Shown: positions 21,639-31,671 of the stretch, in pieces
How positions within the stretch are numbered: position 1 is the first letter of the stretch
Layout: each line of letters begins with the position of its first letter
Assembly (NCBI GenBank): GCA_022315425.1
Contig: JAIUPT010000033.1
Span: 620,001-684,000, forward strand
Source: Pseudevernia furfuracea
Lineage: Eukaryota > Ascomycota > Lecanoromycetes > Lecanorales > Parmeliaceae
Direction of reading: 5' to 3'
DNA length: 64,000 nt
Notes under the pieces: generated by a model
Database searches by the model: none
What the model was told of the DNA's origin: nothing
Seen by the model: only the letters and a program-made list of their open reading frames with translations
Translations under genes and position numbers: made by a program

Positions 21639-23070
21639 ATGGGACTTGGGCACTCCGTGACTGCGCTGACAGTCCTACTTTCCATCGTGTACTGCCAAAG
21701 TCCCGTCACATCAGCGAAGAGAGGCCTTGTTTATGTACCAAATGAAAAATATCCCCAAGACGATGCCAATTGGGACTCCCCAACTTCCGACCTCACTTGG
21801 TATTACAACTATGCTTCCAAGCCTTCCCCCGCCTTCGCAAACTTCCCCAAACTTCAATTCGTCCCTATGCTTTGGGGTACCGGCAATTCATCCACCTTCC
21901 TCAGCGATGTACAATCCCAGATCAAGGCTGGAGCAAATATCACTTACGTTCTCGGATTCAACGAACCGGATGGGGATTCTAGCACGTACGTATTTCTAGA
22001 AATTATTCTTGCTGTTCGGGACCGAAGTCCCATTGCAAGATATGTCTTGGGACCTAGAAGCTTCTTTAAACCTAGAGTCGTGTCTCAAGAGTCGAAACTT
22101 GAAAGCCGAACCTGTTGCTTGACGGAGGAATACTAACTCCGAAGTCTTGATTAGCGGAGGCAGTGCTATTCCAGCAGAGATGGCAGCCCAAATTTGGATG
22201 CAGCAGATTGAACCTTTGGCTAAGCAGGGTGTAAAACTTGGAGCCCCCGCATGCACAGGTGCGTCTACGTTTCACAGCCATCTCTTCCCTAGCCCGAAAT
22301 CCATTAGGGTTCTGAGACATGTTTCGAAAGTATCGCAGTCACTAAATTTGTCTTTTGAAGTCTTCTCCCTCTCGAAGAAGAGATACTGACTGCGAAAACT
22401 TGAAGGGGCTGAAACTGGCCGTCAATGGACTCAGAACTTCTTCACAGCTTGCAGTAACTGCACCATAGATTTCATTCCAGTGCACTGGTATGGCAATTTT
22501 CAAGGGTTGGCAAGCCATATTGGTGAGTATGTCGGCACCTTCAACAAAAGCATATGGGTGACTGAATTCGCGGATGCGTACGTATTCTCGGAGTTCATTT
22601 CTCCTCTTTTGGACTCAGTCTTGAGTCTTGAGACATGTCTTGAGAGTGTATACTCTGTAGACGTGTTCCGAGGCTCAATATTCCCCCTCAAACAGGCAAT
22701 ACTGACTCCGAAATTATAATCCAGCGATGTCAGTCTCCAAGACTCGCAGACTTTCTACAATCAAAGTTCCAGTTATCTGGACCGCACTGAGTAAAGTTAT
22801 CATGAATCACAAGATTCTAGTCCGACGACTAATCACCACCACAGAAATGTCACCCACTACTCATATTTCGGCGCCTTCCGATCAGACGTGTCCAACGTCG
22901 GTGCAAATTCAGCCATGCTCACGCAGGATGGGAAGCTCACAGATATTGGGAGCTGGTACCTTGGTGGAGGCGAGACTGGCAACGTGCCTAAAGGCGCTGC
23001 AAGTCGGAAGAAAACGTTCCTTGGTTCTGGCCTACTCGTAGGCTTGGCAACCATGTGGTGTGTACTGTGA
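21639..23070 (+). CDS. GH128 family glycoside hydrolase (endo-beta-1,3-glucanase), secreted, likely GPI-anchored
   Basis: Predicted cell-wall beta-1,3-glucanase of the Asl1/GH128 type. Exons are 21639-21985, 22155-22258, 22406-22577, 22725-22790 and 22845-23070, giving 304 residues. There is a signal peptide (MGLGHSVTALTVLLSIVYC), then KRGLVYVP, the acid/base motif GFNEPDG (E109), GGSAIPAEMAAQIWMQQIEP, GVKLGAPACTG, FIPVHWYG and the nucleophile motif WVTEFAD (E204), then THYSYFGAF and a W-Y-L-G-G-G end. The last ~20 residues after KGAASRKK are hydrophobic, as expected for a GPI-attachment signal. Introns 1-3 are 169, 147 and 147 nt and mutually related; intron 4 is an ordinary 54 nt. Likely roles are wall remodelling or attack on other fungi; substrate is inferred from family only. 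Confidence 0.92.
21986..22154 (+). other. Introner-like intron 1 of the GH128 gene
   Basis: A 169-nt intron in phase 2, beginning GTACGTATTTCT and ending with GAATACTAACTCCGAAG then TTGATTAG. The 5' start matches intron 3 and the branch-point block matches introns 2 and 3 and the nicotianamine synthase intron. Confidence 0.75.
22259..22405 (+). other. Introner-like intron 2 of the GH128 gene
   Basis: A 147-nt intron in phase 1, GTGCGT..TTGAAG. It contains TTCTGAGACATGTTTCG in the middle and AGATACTGACTGCGAAAA near the 3' end, both with counterparts in the other long introns. Confidence 0.75.
22578..22724 (+). other. Introner-like intron 3 of the GH128 gene
   Basis: A 147-nt intron in phase 2, beginning GTACGTATTCTC and ending ATAATCCAG. 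It contains GTCTTGAGACATGTCTTGAG, which is partly self-complementary, and GCAATACTGACTCCGAAA. Confidence 0.75.
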
Positions 23071-23517
23071 CATTTGTGATTACTTTTGAGCGGAATAGAA
23101 TTAATTGGGTAGAGGTTTTGCTGGTCATATAGAAGGATAGCGGGACTCGGTGTCGTGGAAGCAAAAACGTGGGTGGGCTCGCGCCCTTCATCGTCTCACA
23201 TTTGTACAAAACAGTGCTCCTCGCTTCCAACTAATGTGGACGTGAATTTGAAAATGTTCGAAAGCGGAACAAGCATAGATAGACTGTGCATGGAGACATC
23301 AGCAACTGCCCACTGGGTCATTGTCATTCGTAATGTACACACAAAAGCCATCCAATGAGGACAGTATGGATGACAGATACCTCTCAAGGATAGGACTATA
23401 TTTCATGGGCAGTATGTGCAAACCATCCTGACGCCCCTGAACATGGTCCTCCTCGCAAAATCGCCGATACCCAAAAATAATCCCTATCTAATGCTTCAGC
23501 CTTGACCTCCATCAGTC
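23071..23517. other. Intergenic between convergent genes, nothing recognised
   Basis: 3' flanks of the GH128 gene and of the TRP-like gene; only short frames without features. Confidence 0.6.
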
Positions 23518-25866
23518 TCAATATGCTTGCCCACGATAACCCATGTTTGGTATCGTCGGTTGCCGCCTTGCAGATGGCGAACTCGCGCCATCACCTTCTC
23601 GGCTGACGCTCCAGTCATGCCCGTATCCCATGTCTGCAGCAGAGCTGACTAGATTTTCCGAACTTTCATCAGCACCTCGAGGTCTCCGAGGTGGCGGCGT
23701 CTCGTCTCGGTAGGGTTGGGCCGTGTCGTAACTTCTCCAACTAGAATAGGTGCTCAATGGGTAGCTTTTTGCCTGTGGATTCTTGACATCTTTGTAATCC
23801 GTCGGGTCGATGAGAAGGGAATTGCGAGCATCAAGGGGAGTCAGATCGTCGAGGTCACGGTTGATTCGCTCTGGATGATTGTCAGTGAGATGGCATGAGA
23901 AGATTCTGAAGTCTAGCAAATTTACCAGCCTGCTTCCTCTGCTTGCGGTGAGGATTCTCCTTGATGCACACAATTATCGCGTTTACCGCAATCAAAATAG
24001 CCAGGACCGCAGTCAGAACGGACTGTACAGCGATCAAAACCACACCAGTAATGGTCTTGGTGGATTGCGCGATTCCAAGCTTTTCCACGAAAACCATAAT
24101 GCAAACGACCGAGAGCATTCGTACGACCTGGATGACGACGTTGATCCAATTTCCAGCGGTAGTCGCGAAAGGTCTAGTGAAGAGTACCAGAGCGAGCATC
24201 AGAGACTCGATGATCAACTGCCCAGCTGTTTGCACCAATCCGTGGCCGTTGCCTGCGGCAATGACGCATCCTTTAGCGAACATGTACACAATTGCAGGCA
24301 TGAAGAGCCACCAATAGCCTCGCTTATAATTGTCGTAGAACAAGCTGTACTTCCGCCATGTCTCCTTGTCTTCGAAAAGGATCGCTGCGTCGCCCTCCAT
24401 TTTTTTGAACTTTTGAGCAATCTGCCAAATTCGAATGGTGAAGAAAGCTAAGACCGCAGTGAATAACGCGAGTGTGACACCCGCCAGAATTTTGGCAGCC
24501 CAGGAGTCACCGTTGGTGAATTGATATATGCAATAAAGGGTCCAGACACCGTAAAGAAGCAGGATCAAGTTGGTGATCGTCCTAGCCAATAGGCCCCAAT
24601 AACGCTTGCGGAAGTTGGTGAGTTTCTTAGGAAATGAGCCGAATAAGGCCCACGTCTCAAGAATGACCTTCAGGAGTAGGATACCGACGGCAATAGCGGC
24701 GATGACAATGGCAAAGATCAGGAGGACAGTCATGAAGGTGTTGGCCTGAGGGATTGTGAGCTGCTCCACATAGCCTTGGATGCCATGCACGATGTGCGTG
24801 ACTTTCGAGTTGCCAGAGCTTGTGCCATTATTAGTAGCAGCGGCACCAGTACCTGACTGAGTGCCATTGATGGTAGTCGAAGTATCCCTTGACAACAGAT
24901 GAGGTTCAAACAAAAAATCGATTGTGCGTCTCGACACGATGCCTGAATCTGACGTGGATCCAGTAGTGTAAACCAGACTGGCATTTTGTAAGTATTGAAC
25001 ATTGTCATCTGTCAGGTTGCCACCAGTCGCCCGCCTGAACTTGTCAATTGACGTCTGCATCGAGTTCCATGGAATAAGACCTCCGGAGAAGGCGAAGTTT
25101 TTGGAGAAGCTTCGATATACTGGTGGATATTGGGCGCTCAACATTCCATTCATGGCAATTGATTGAAACCAGCCAACGATGTCTCCAAAATTAGGGCTTG
25201 GGGCATGGCCACCAGCTGTACCTGCACTGCCAATCGCTGAAACACCGGTGATCAGAAGTGCGGCTCCCGCAACCCCTACCGCGATATAAGAGACTGCAGG
25301 AGATTCCACGGTCTTGCCGTTGGTCACATCTGACTCTATGCATGCTAGATCTTGTCCGCCATCAAGCGCCGTCAATTCCAACTTGGCTCCTCCCTCGAGA
25401 TCGGGAACATTGAAGGCTATCGAAGGTATCTCACTTGCGTAAGACGGAGGAACGTCTTGCACACCCTGGGCTGCAAATGACCCTGCTGGAACTAGAACAT
25501 GATATCAGCGCTCAAGAAGTGATAATATGCATGTTTTAGAAACTCACCGGGGCATAATTGATCGACTTTGCTACTTTCATCACATGGATTGAAATTTTTC
25601 TGATATACCTGCTTGCCATAGGCAGTAACATATAAAGCAGCAGTGACATTCTCTACTTTTGAGCTGGTACCTGCTACGTCGAATGTTATCTGCCGAGTGG
25701 TGCGGTCATATTGAATATTAAGAGCTGTGACTGTGATGTCAGAGTTCGCCATGCACGTCGTGAAGCCCGACGTTGTTAGGATGTCGTTGGCTGATACAAT
25801 CACTGTCAAAGCCGCAAGGAGTGGTATCCCAACAAGCCATCGCGGTGACAGTGACCGCGACCTCAT
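23518..25866 (-). CDS. TRP-like / flavin-carrier (FLC family) multipass membrane protein
   Basis: Exons 25866-25548, 25491-23926 and 23870-23518 (introns 56 and 55 nt) encode 745 residues. A signal peptide (LVGIPLLAALTVIVSA) precedes a lumenal ML-like domain with scattered cysteines (TTCMANSD, FNPCDESS, QLCP), a first membrane segment (SYIAVGVAGAALLITGVSAI), a long Asn/Thr/Ser-rich lumenal loop with N-glycosylation sequons, and then a block of about eight membrane segments with WALFGSFPKKLTNFRKRYWG and YNYKRGYWW-type loops. The hydrophilic C-terminal tail is proline/serine rich. In yeast this family (Flc1-3) sits in ER/Golgi and vacuole, affecting FAD transport, calcium and wall integrity. 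The start is the first ATG (25866); TTG upstream was ignored. Which paralogue this is cannot be told. Confidence 0.88.
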
Positions 25867-26996
25867 CGTCAATAGGGACTGGGGTAGAACAGGTGTTCCC
25901 GGAATCTTATCTATGTGCAGCGGAATGCTTGAAAGGAGACCGTAAGGTTGGATATGTGGAAGGATGTCAAAGGGTTTTGTATATGGCGAGGGTGATCGAG
26001 GAAATTTGGAGGCGAATTGTTGGTTTCACCACTGCAGGGTGTGGACTCGGTCCAGCTGAGAATACACACAAGAGACAAAGTGACACAGATGCTTGGGATC
26101 CACGAGAGCGTCCGATTCGCAGTTGCAGGCACCAGAAGGAAAGGCGTCGGCGTATATACTCAGGGGCGAACAAAGAAGGCAATATGGGCTGAAAGGATGA
26201 TGGTTGACAAGACTGAGGACATGCAGAAAGAGTGTGAGAACGAGTGTGGAACAAGGAAGGGCAAGCAAAGTCTCAAGTAGTAGGTGATGGATAAAAGAAG
26301 ATGAGAAAAGAAAAGAGGAGTCGTAAGCAAGAGCATTCGAAACTTGTCAAACTGCTCCGAGGGAGACTTGAACGGCAGGCTAGTGTCAGGGGCAATGCTG
26401 ACTGACAGCCAATCAACTTCTACCGCGGCGGGACCTCGGGGATTCCCGACTGTGTGGCAGACCAAGCACCCAAGGGACCAAACCCCCGAGTTCGAACAAC
26501 GGGTTGTTGCTTTCTATGTAAAGACCGAAAATATGAATACACGATCATCATCAATTTAAAATCTATCAGTCCCTTCGATAGCAACGTGTCTCTACGAGCA
26601 GCATCTAAGCAAATGATCCTTCCGCTCTTTTCAACACATGGCACTCAACAGAGGTGGTGGAGGTCTCGTCTTTCCATGCTCTGCAGGACCACCCTTAGTC
26701 GACGAGCTTTTTGTCAGCTGGTGTATGCCAGTTGAAAAATCAGGAGGTTCCAATATGCCTCGGGGTCCCTAGCTTTATGGCCGCTTTTTCACACCAGGTT
26801 GAGCCCGTTCCCTTAGTTTTAGCATGGACATGGCCTTTAGTTCCTTTGGGTGTGGATGCTCAATCTTGAACTTATAGGGCTACTACGTGGAATACTATGT
26901 ACCGAGCAGCAATCGCTTCTCGAGTAAGGCATCGCGCTCTCTCTCATGCAGGGAGCAGGACCCGGAGAATCATCATTCATCGGTATCATTTTCATC
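25867..26996. other. Intergenic, promoter of the TRP-like gene and 3' flank of DPB2
   Basis: About 1.1 kb with short overlapping frames on both strands and no motif. Purine-rich on the plus strand around 26150-26330. No gene is supported. Confidence 0.55.
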
Positions 26997-29423
26997 TCAA
27001 AACCTAATCTCTCTCGTTTTGCCTCTTCTCATTCTCGCATCATACTCCATCCATTGAGCTACTCCTTTTCTGCCTTGGGGCGTAAGCGGACCTGGATTCA
27101 TGACATGACAGCCTTCGTATGTGACTGCGAATGGCGGTGCTTCCGGATCCATGAGCACTAAAGCTGTAGGTAATGGGTACAACTGTAATGTCCCTGCATA
27201 ATCCCACAATACAGGACGATCTGAGGGTGGAAATGGTGACAAGTAGCCTTGGTCTAGTATCGTTTTCACAAGTTTACGTGCTGTTTGTAAGTCAGATGAG
27301 ACTTTTGAGTCTGCGGATTCTTTAGCTTTAGAGGCTGGAACGTGAGACTCTGCTGTCTCGACCGCAATATCGACTTCCATACTCTCGCTCGGCTGCTGCC
27401 CTCCTTCCATTGCTGTTGCGTCTCCATTCCCCCTTTGATCCGGCACGATGCTCGACACAGGTTGTGTCTCCGCCTGAAATGGCAGAAATCTCACAGCGTT
27501 GCGACGAAGTCTGCCAGACATGTCATCGCGGAAAAAGACGACTTCTTGCGCAGGTCCGAACAAAGTCAAACGTGTCGGATTCGTAGACCAAATGACCTTT
27601 CCATCCGCCTTCTTGCCTGTCGCTTTCTCTGCCTCAATCCCTGCTGTGGCGAATGCGCGTTTGATTCTAGTAGTGAAAAGATCCGGCACGCTGGTCCTGG
27701 GTAGCGCTGTAGCAGCCCCAGCCGAGAAAGCAGAAGCCCATGGGTCGTTGTCGCCAGGGACGAACACAAACGTGGTGCTCTGAAGCATGGTCGGATAGTC
27801 TGAAATGGCGGAGGCGAGAGAATCGAAATACTCCTTGTATTCAATGCTCCCACCACTGGTACCTCCTGTCATAACAGCATGTCGAACGAAGTTGCCCATG
27901 AGGACCACGACCATTGGAGTCTGATGGGCTTGCTCCGCCGCGTACAAACCAAGAACTCGTTTCAGCGCCTGCAGCGTCTTCGCATTATCGAGCTCTACCT
28001 CACCGCAGATCACCATTCTTGCCCTGCCCTCCGATAGACTTTCCGATGAGTTTTTTTTCAGCACTTTTGTTTCTAGTTTTCGCATCGCTGAGCCAGCAGC
28101 TCTCTCACTTCCAACGCCGAGGAAGTCAACCCAGCCGAAGCCTCCTCCCGCACTTGTATGGCCGTCTTTATTGGCACCACTAACGCCAACTGTGACCTCA
28201 CGACGTTCGCAAGGCGGCCCACCGACAGAAAAGGCGATGAACTTTCCACCAACAGTACCGCCCACTCCATGATTGCCGTCCAGCCCACCCCCAGTGCTTG
28301 AAGCTTCTTCCTCATACACTCCGTCCACCAAGACTATCATTCCCGGAGTAAACCAAGCGCCATCTTCTGGGACTGGCCTGGCATGTTGGATGTCAACGGC
28401 GATACTCCCCGTGAGATCATTTACAGTCAGCACACCAGTAGGAGATATTGTTAACATTCCGAGCAGGAGGTAACTGCTACCGCTGCGGCCCAGAAGATTG
28501 GCAATGGGTGTAAGCTTATATGCTTGCTGGGTCGTCGCTATGGTTGACGAAGAACGTTGCAGGGAGCCTATGCGCGCAGATGCCACTGACGACGACTGAA
28601 AAGACTCATTGCGCAGCAATCGCTGATATATGAGATTGTAACGATGGCGGAAAAGATGCGTCTTGTGTGAGGGATCTGGCAATAATGAAGGCGCAGTCGA
28701 GGCTGCTTCGAAATGCTTCTGTTTGACATTATACGTTAGTCTTGGCTGTTCAAATGCTCCTACAATCTTCAGCCATCGTCTAGGATCCTCGGAACCAGTG
28801 GTATCTCCATCATCGTCAACGCCCAGAGCAGACATCCCAAGGCTTGGTTCGCTGTCCTCTCTTCCCAATATCCCAGGCTTTGAGTTTGAGTCTGTAGCAT
28901 CTCCGTCAGTGTTTCCGAACGCAAAGCTTCCTTGACGGCTGATTCCCCCCTGTTGGGAAGGCTTTCCCCCGCTCATTGAGCGCTCCAGGTTTCGCAGGAT
29001 GCCCTTCAATTCGTCTCCCTCGCCTGGTACGATGACACCACCACCATTCTTTTTCCAGCTCCTGGCAGCCTCATCCAAGACTTTCTCGGCCAGGCCTTCC
29101 TCCCGCCATCCTGAACCGCAATGCTTACCTATGAAGGTAGCAAACGCTTGTAGTGCTGACGATGTGAGCGTGAGATTGTGCTTCTTTGTGAATGTACGGA
29201 AAGCCAAAGGTCTTAGCGTAGCTGGTGGTAGAACTATGGGCAATATTGATGGCTTGGATGGCTCTGGAGGTTTGGAGACTCGGATAGGGTGAACGGGCGT
29301 GCTGAAGGCTGGCGATGAGGAGGGAATGGGATTTTGGTGGCCAGGTTTTTGAGCGGCGCGGAAGAGAGATGCTGTGCGAGTCTTTGCGGCATCATTTTGC
29401 CTATCTATAGCTTCGATATCCAT
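26997..29423 (-). CDS. DPB2: DNA polymerase epsilon subunit B
   Basis: An essential non-catalytic subunit of the leading-strand polymerase that links it to the CMG helicase. Intronless, 808 residues from the ATG at 29423. The N-terminal part has ILPIVLPPATLRPLAFRTF and FTKKHNLTLTSSALQAFA (helical Dpb2 N-domain), then an OB-fold region with LTGSIAVDIQHARPV and GAWFTPGMIVLVDGVYEEE, and the inactive calcineurin-like phosphoesterase domain with VVVLMGNFVRH, TTFVFVPGDNDPWA and WSTNPTRLTLFGPAQEVVFF, ending GCHVMNPGPL. The frame stays open 30 codons upstream of 29423 but has no ATG there, and an ACGCGT box lies inside that stretch, so 29423 is taken as the start. Divergent from the histone chaperone gene. 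Confidence 0.93.
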   Translation of the reverse strand: MDIEAIDRQNDAAKTRTASLFRAAQKPGHQNPIPSSSPAFSTPVHPIRVSKPPEPSKPSILPIVLPPATLRPLAFRTFTKKHNLTLTSSALQAFATFIGKHCGSGWREEGLAEKVLDEAARSWKKNGGGVIVPGEGDELKGILRNLERSMSGGKPSQQGGISRQGSFAFGNTDGDATDSNSKPGILGREDSEPSLGMSALGVDDDGDTTGSEDPRRWLKIVGAFEQPRLTYNVKQKHFEAASTAPSLLPDPSHKTHLFRHRYNLIYQRLLRNESFQSSSVASARIGSLQRSSSTIATTQQAYKLTPIANLLGRSGSSYLLLGMLTISPTGVLTVNDLTGSIAVDIQHARPVPEDGAWFTPGMIVLVDGVYEEEASSTGGGLDGNHGVGGTVGGKFIAFSVGGPPCERREVTVGVSGANKDGHTSAGGGFGWVDFLGVGSERAAGSAMRKLETKVLKKNSSESLSEGRARMVICGEVELDNAKTLQALKRVLGLYAAEQAHQTPMVVVLMGNFVRHAVMTGGTSGGSIEYKEYFDSLASAISDYPTMLQSTTFVFVPGDNDPWASAFSAGAATALPRTSVPDLFTTRIKRAFATAGIEAEKATGKKADGKVIWSTNPTRLTLFGPAQEVVFFRDDMSGRLRRNAVRFLPFQAETQPVSSIVPDQRGNGDATAMEGGQQPSESMEVDIAVETAESHVPASKAKESADSKVSSDLQTARKLVKTILDQGYLSPFPPSDRPVLWDYAGTLQLYPLPTALVLMDPEAPPFAVTYEGCHVMNPGPLTPQGRKGVAQWMEYDARMRRGKTREIRF

Positions 29424-29771
29424 CGTTCGTGTGCTGCCCTCTCGTCGTGAAAGAAATCGCTGTAGGGCAGGGGCACTGAAGCCCGACGCGTCTCGGATAG
29501 GTCGCGCTTCCAAAGTGGTCGCGGAACAAGCCCGCGAGCAAACCTCCCTCTCTCGTTCAAGTCACTTTCGCTTCAGGCCGTATTGACAACAGGATCAAGC
29601 AACCATCAACACATATTGAAGTCGATACTATACTTTACTTGTTCGGTGATTCCAAAAATGTTGCAACCAAAATACTTTTAGGCCTCTACCTCCGCGTAAG
29701 TTCGCCATTGACTGTGCCTACGTTTTCCTCCTCAGCTTACTAGGCTTCGTGCACCTCTGTATCGCGCCACC
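29424..29771. promoter_or_regulatory. Bidirectional promoter, DPB2 / histone chaperone, with ACGCGT box
   Basis: 348 bp between the divergent starts at 29423 and 29772. It contains the palindrome ACGCGT at 29486-29491, the core bound by MBF-type (Mbp1/Swi6) complexes at G1/S genes. Control of both genes by this site is inference from position and known biology. Confidence 0.5.
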
Positions 29772-31283
29772 ATGGCAGAAGTTTCAGAAGCCCAATCAGA
29801 TCCTGCAAGCGTTGATACAGGTGTCAAGATGAGTGGCGAGGGCAGTACTCAGCTTCGAATTCTCACAGCGCAAGCGACCCTTAAGTATTCAGTCAAAGAT
29901 TACAATGCTGCAGCAGAGCTCTATTCCCAAGCTACCGAGCTACAAGCTGAGATCAACGGTGAACTGTCGTCGGAAAATGCCGACCTGCTCTATGCGTATG
30001 GACGATGTCTCTATCACGTCGCGGTAAAGAACAGCGACGTGTTGGGCTCCAAGGTTGCTGGTGAGAAACGCGAAGAGGGCCACAAGAAACCGGGCAGTAA
30101 GCAGAAAAAGCAGGAAACGATCGAAGAAGGCGATGGTCAACAAGGAAGGATCGCCGAAGAGGTTGTGACAAAGATTATTGAAGGAAAAGATGGCCCAATG
30201 CAGCCGAGCGAAGAACCAGACAGGAAAAGCAAACCATACTTCCAATTCACAGGCGACGAGAACTTTGATACATCGGATGAGGAGGAGGAAGATGGCGCCG
30301 CAGCAGACGCAGAGGACGCCGAAGATGCCGATGATGAAGACGACTTTGTTAATGCCTATGAGGTACTCGATCTAGCACGTGTGCTGTTATTGAAGAAGCT
30401 GGACGAAGTCGAGAACAGCAGTTGCAAGGGAAAAGAGAAAGGCGAGTCGCAACAAGTACAGCACCTCAAGGAACGTCTCGCAGACACCTATGACCTCCAA
30501 GCTGAGATATCGTTGGAAGGAGAAAGGTTCCCTAATGCAGTCGCGGACCTCAAATCTGCGCTGGGGCTGAAGAAAGGACTCTTCCCACAAGAATCAAGTC
30601 TTGTAGCAGAGGCCCATTTTAAGCTATCTTTGGCTCTAGAATTCTCGTCTGCGACCCAGCAGAAAAATGAAAACGGAGAAGTGGATTCAGACACTGACGC
30701 ACATGTCGATGTATCAATGAGAGAGGAAGCAGCTCTAGAGATGGAGGAAGCCATCGCTAGCTGTCGGCTGAGGATTGAGAAAGAGGAGGCGATACTTCTT
30801 GGTCACCGCGAAGATACCGAAGATTCTGGGAAACCGAAAGTCACGGATGGAGACATTGCGGACGTGAAGGAGATGGTCAAGGAAATGGAACAGCGGGTGA
30901 GTAACACGATTAAGTTAAAACGTAAAAGACTACATGCTCACATTCTACTTCAGCTCGTCGAACTTCGCCAGCCCCCCGTATCTATTAATGATCCAACTGG
31001 TATGGGAACAATTGATGGTTCTAACCCTCTCAGCGGCATCCTAGGATCCCTCCTTGGCGAGTCTCCAGCAGCACAGAAGTCGAGGCTAGATGAGGCGTCG
31101 AAAGGTGCAAAAGACTTGACTAACCTTATCAAACGGAGGAAGCCAGCGGAAGGCGAAGCGTCCAAGGCTTCTGAATCTCATCGCATTCAGGGCAATGGCA
31201 AGAGAAAGGTTGATATCATAGACGAAGTCGAAGAGGTGGGCACTGGAAAGAAAGCGAAGATCCCCGACGGTGCCGAGGATTGA
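29772..31283 (+). CDS. NASP/Hif1/Sim3-type histone chaperone (SHNi-TPR)
   Basis: This protein family escorts H3-H4 (or CENP-A in the Sim3 branch) to assembly factors. Exons 29772-30896 and 30954-31283 encode 484 residues; the 57-nt intron (CGG|GTGAGT..TTCAG|CTC) contains no stop and is a multiple of three, so an unspliced reading also stays open. Splicing gives EMEQRLVELRQPPVSIND, as in the family. TPR 1 starts LTAQATLKYSVKDYNAAAEL with LLYAYGRCLYHVA; an acidic insert (DTSDEEEEDGAAADAED) interrupts a TPR, as is typical; the SHNi repeat LADTYDLQAEISLEGERFPN and LVAEAHFKLSLALEF follow. The tail is basic with nuclear-signal-like KRRK and GKRK. ATG context is CCACCATGG, near ideal. Confidence 0.9.
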   Translation: MAEVSEAQSDPASVDTGVKMSGEGSTQLRILTAQATLKYSVKDYNAAAELYSQATELQAEINGELSSENADLLYAYGRCLYHVAVKNSDVLGSKVAGEKREEGHKKPGSKQKKQETIEEGDGQQGRIAEEVVTKIIEGKDGPMQPSEEPDRKSKPYFQFTGDENFDTSDEEEEDGAAADAEDAEDADDEDDFVNAYEVLDLARVLLLKKLDEVENSSCKGKEKGESQQVQHLKERLADTYDLQAEISLEGERFPNAVADLKSALGLKKGLFPQESSLVAEAHFKLSLALEFSSATQQKNENGEVDSDTDAHVDVSMREEAALEMEEAIASCRLRIEKEEAILLGHREDTEDSGKPKVTDGDIADVKEMVKEMEQRVSNTIKLKRKRLHAHILLQLVELRQPPVSINDPTGMGTIDGSNPLSGILGSLLGESPAAQKSRLDEASKGAKDLTNLIKRRKPAEGEASKASESHRIQGNGKRKVDIIDEVEEVGTGKKAKIPDGAED

Positions 31284-31671
31284 GGATCTAAGTCTGGCGT
31301 CCACGAGAGACTCCCCCCAGTCCAAAGTGGATAGTAGGATAGGCCATCGGCAATGATTCTCTCTTTATCTGCGAGATATCGTACTCGTGGCTGTATATAG
31401 CATAGATTTCCAGGGTTGACAGGTAAATCCTCTTAGCGGCGAGACATGCTAGCCACATACCAGAGTCCATCATGGCATTCATACAAGTCATTGATTGAGA
31501 AGGTATTTAGACTCAGTAGGGTATTGTAAGATTAAAGCGCCAGCACCAACTCCCATTGCCCAAATCAAGACTAGCCACCCGTTCCATCGTCCATTCCCTA
31601 CTTCACTGAGATAGTGATGGATCTAAAGTTCGTAAAGGTCGTTGAACAATCGTTATCGTCCATCGTAACGG
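31284..31671. other. Short intergenic between convergent genes
   Basis: 388 bp of 3' flanks; nothing recognised. Confidence 0.6.

Noticed and set aside
15434..23070. Secondary-metabolite gene cluster around the nicotianamine synthase
   Set aside because: No PKS, NRPS, terpene synthase, transporter or pathway regulator is visible; only the synthase, a decayed phosphodiesterase and a wall glucanase are present.
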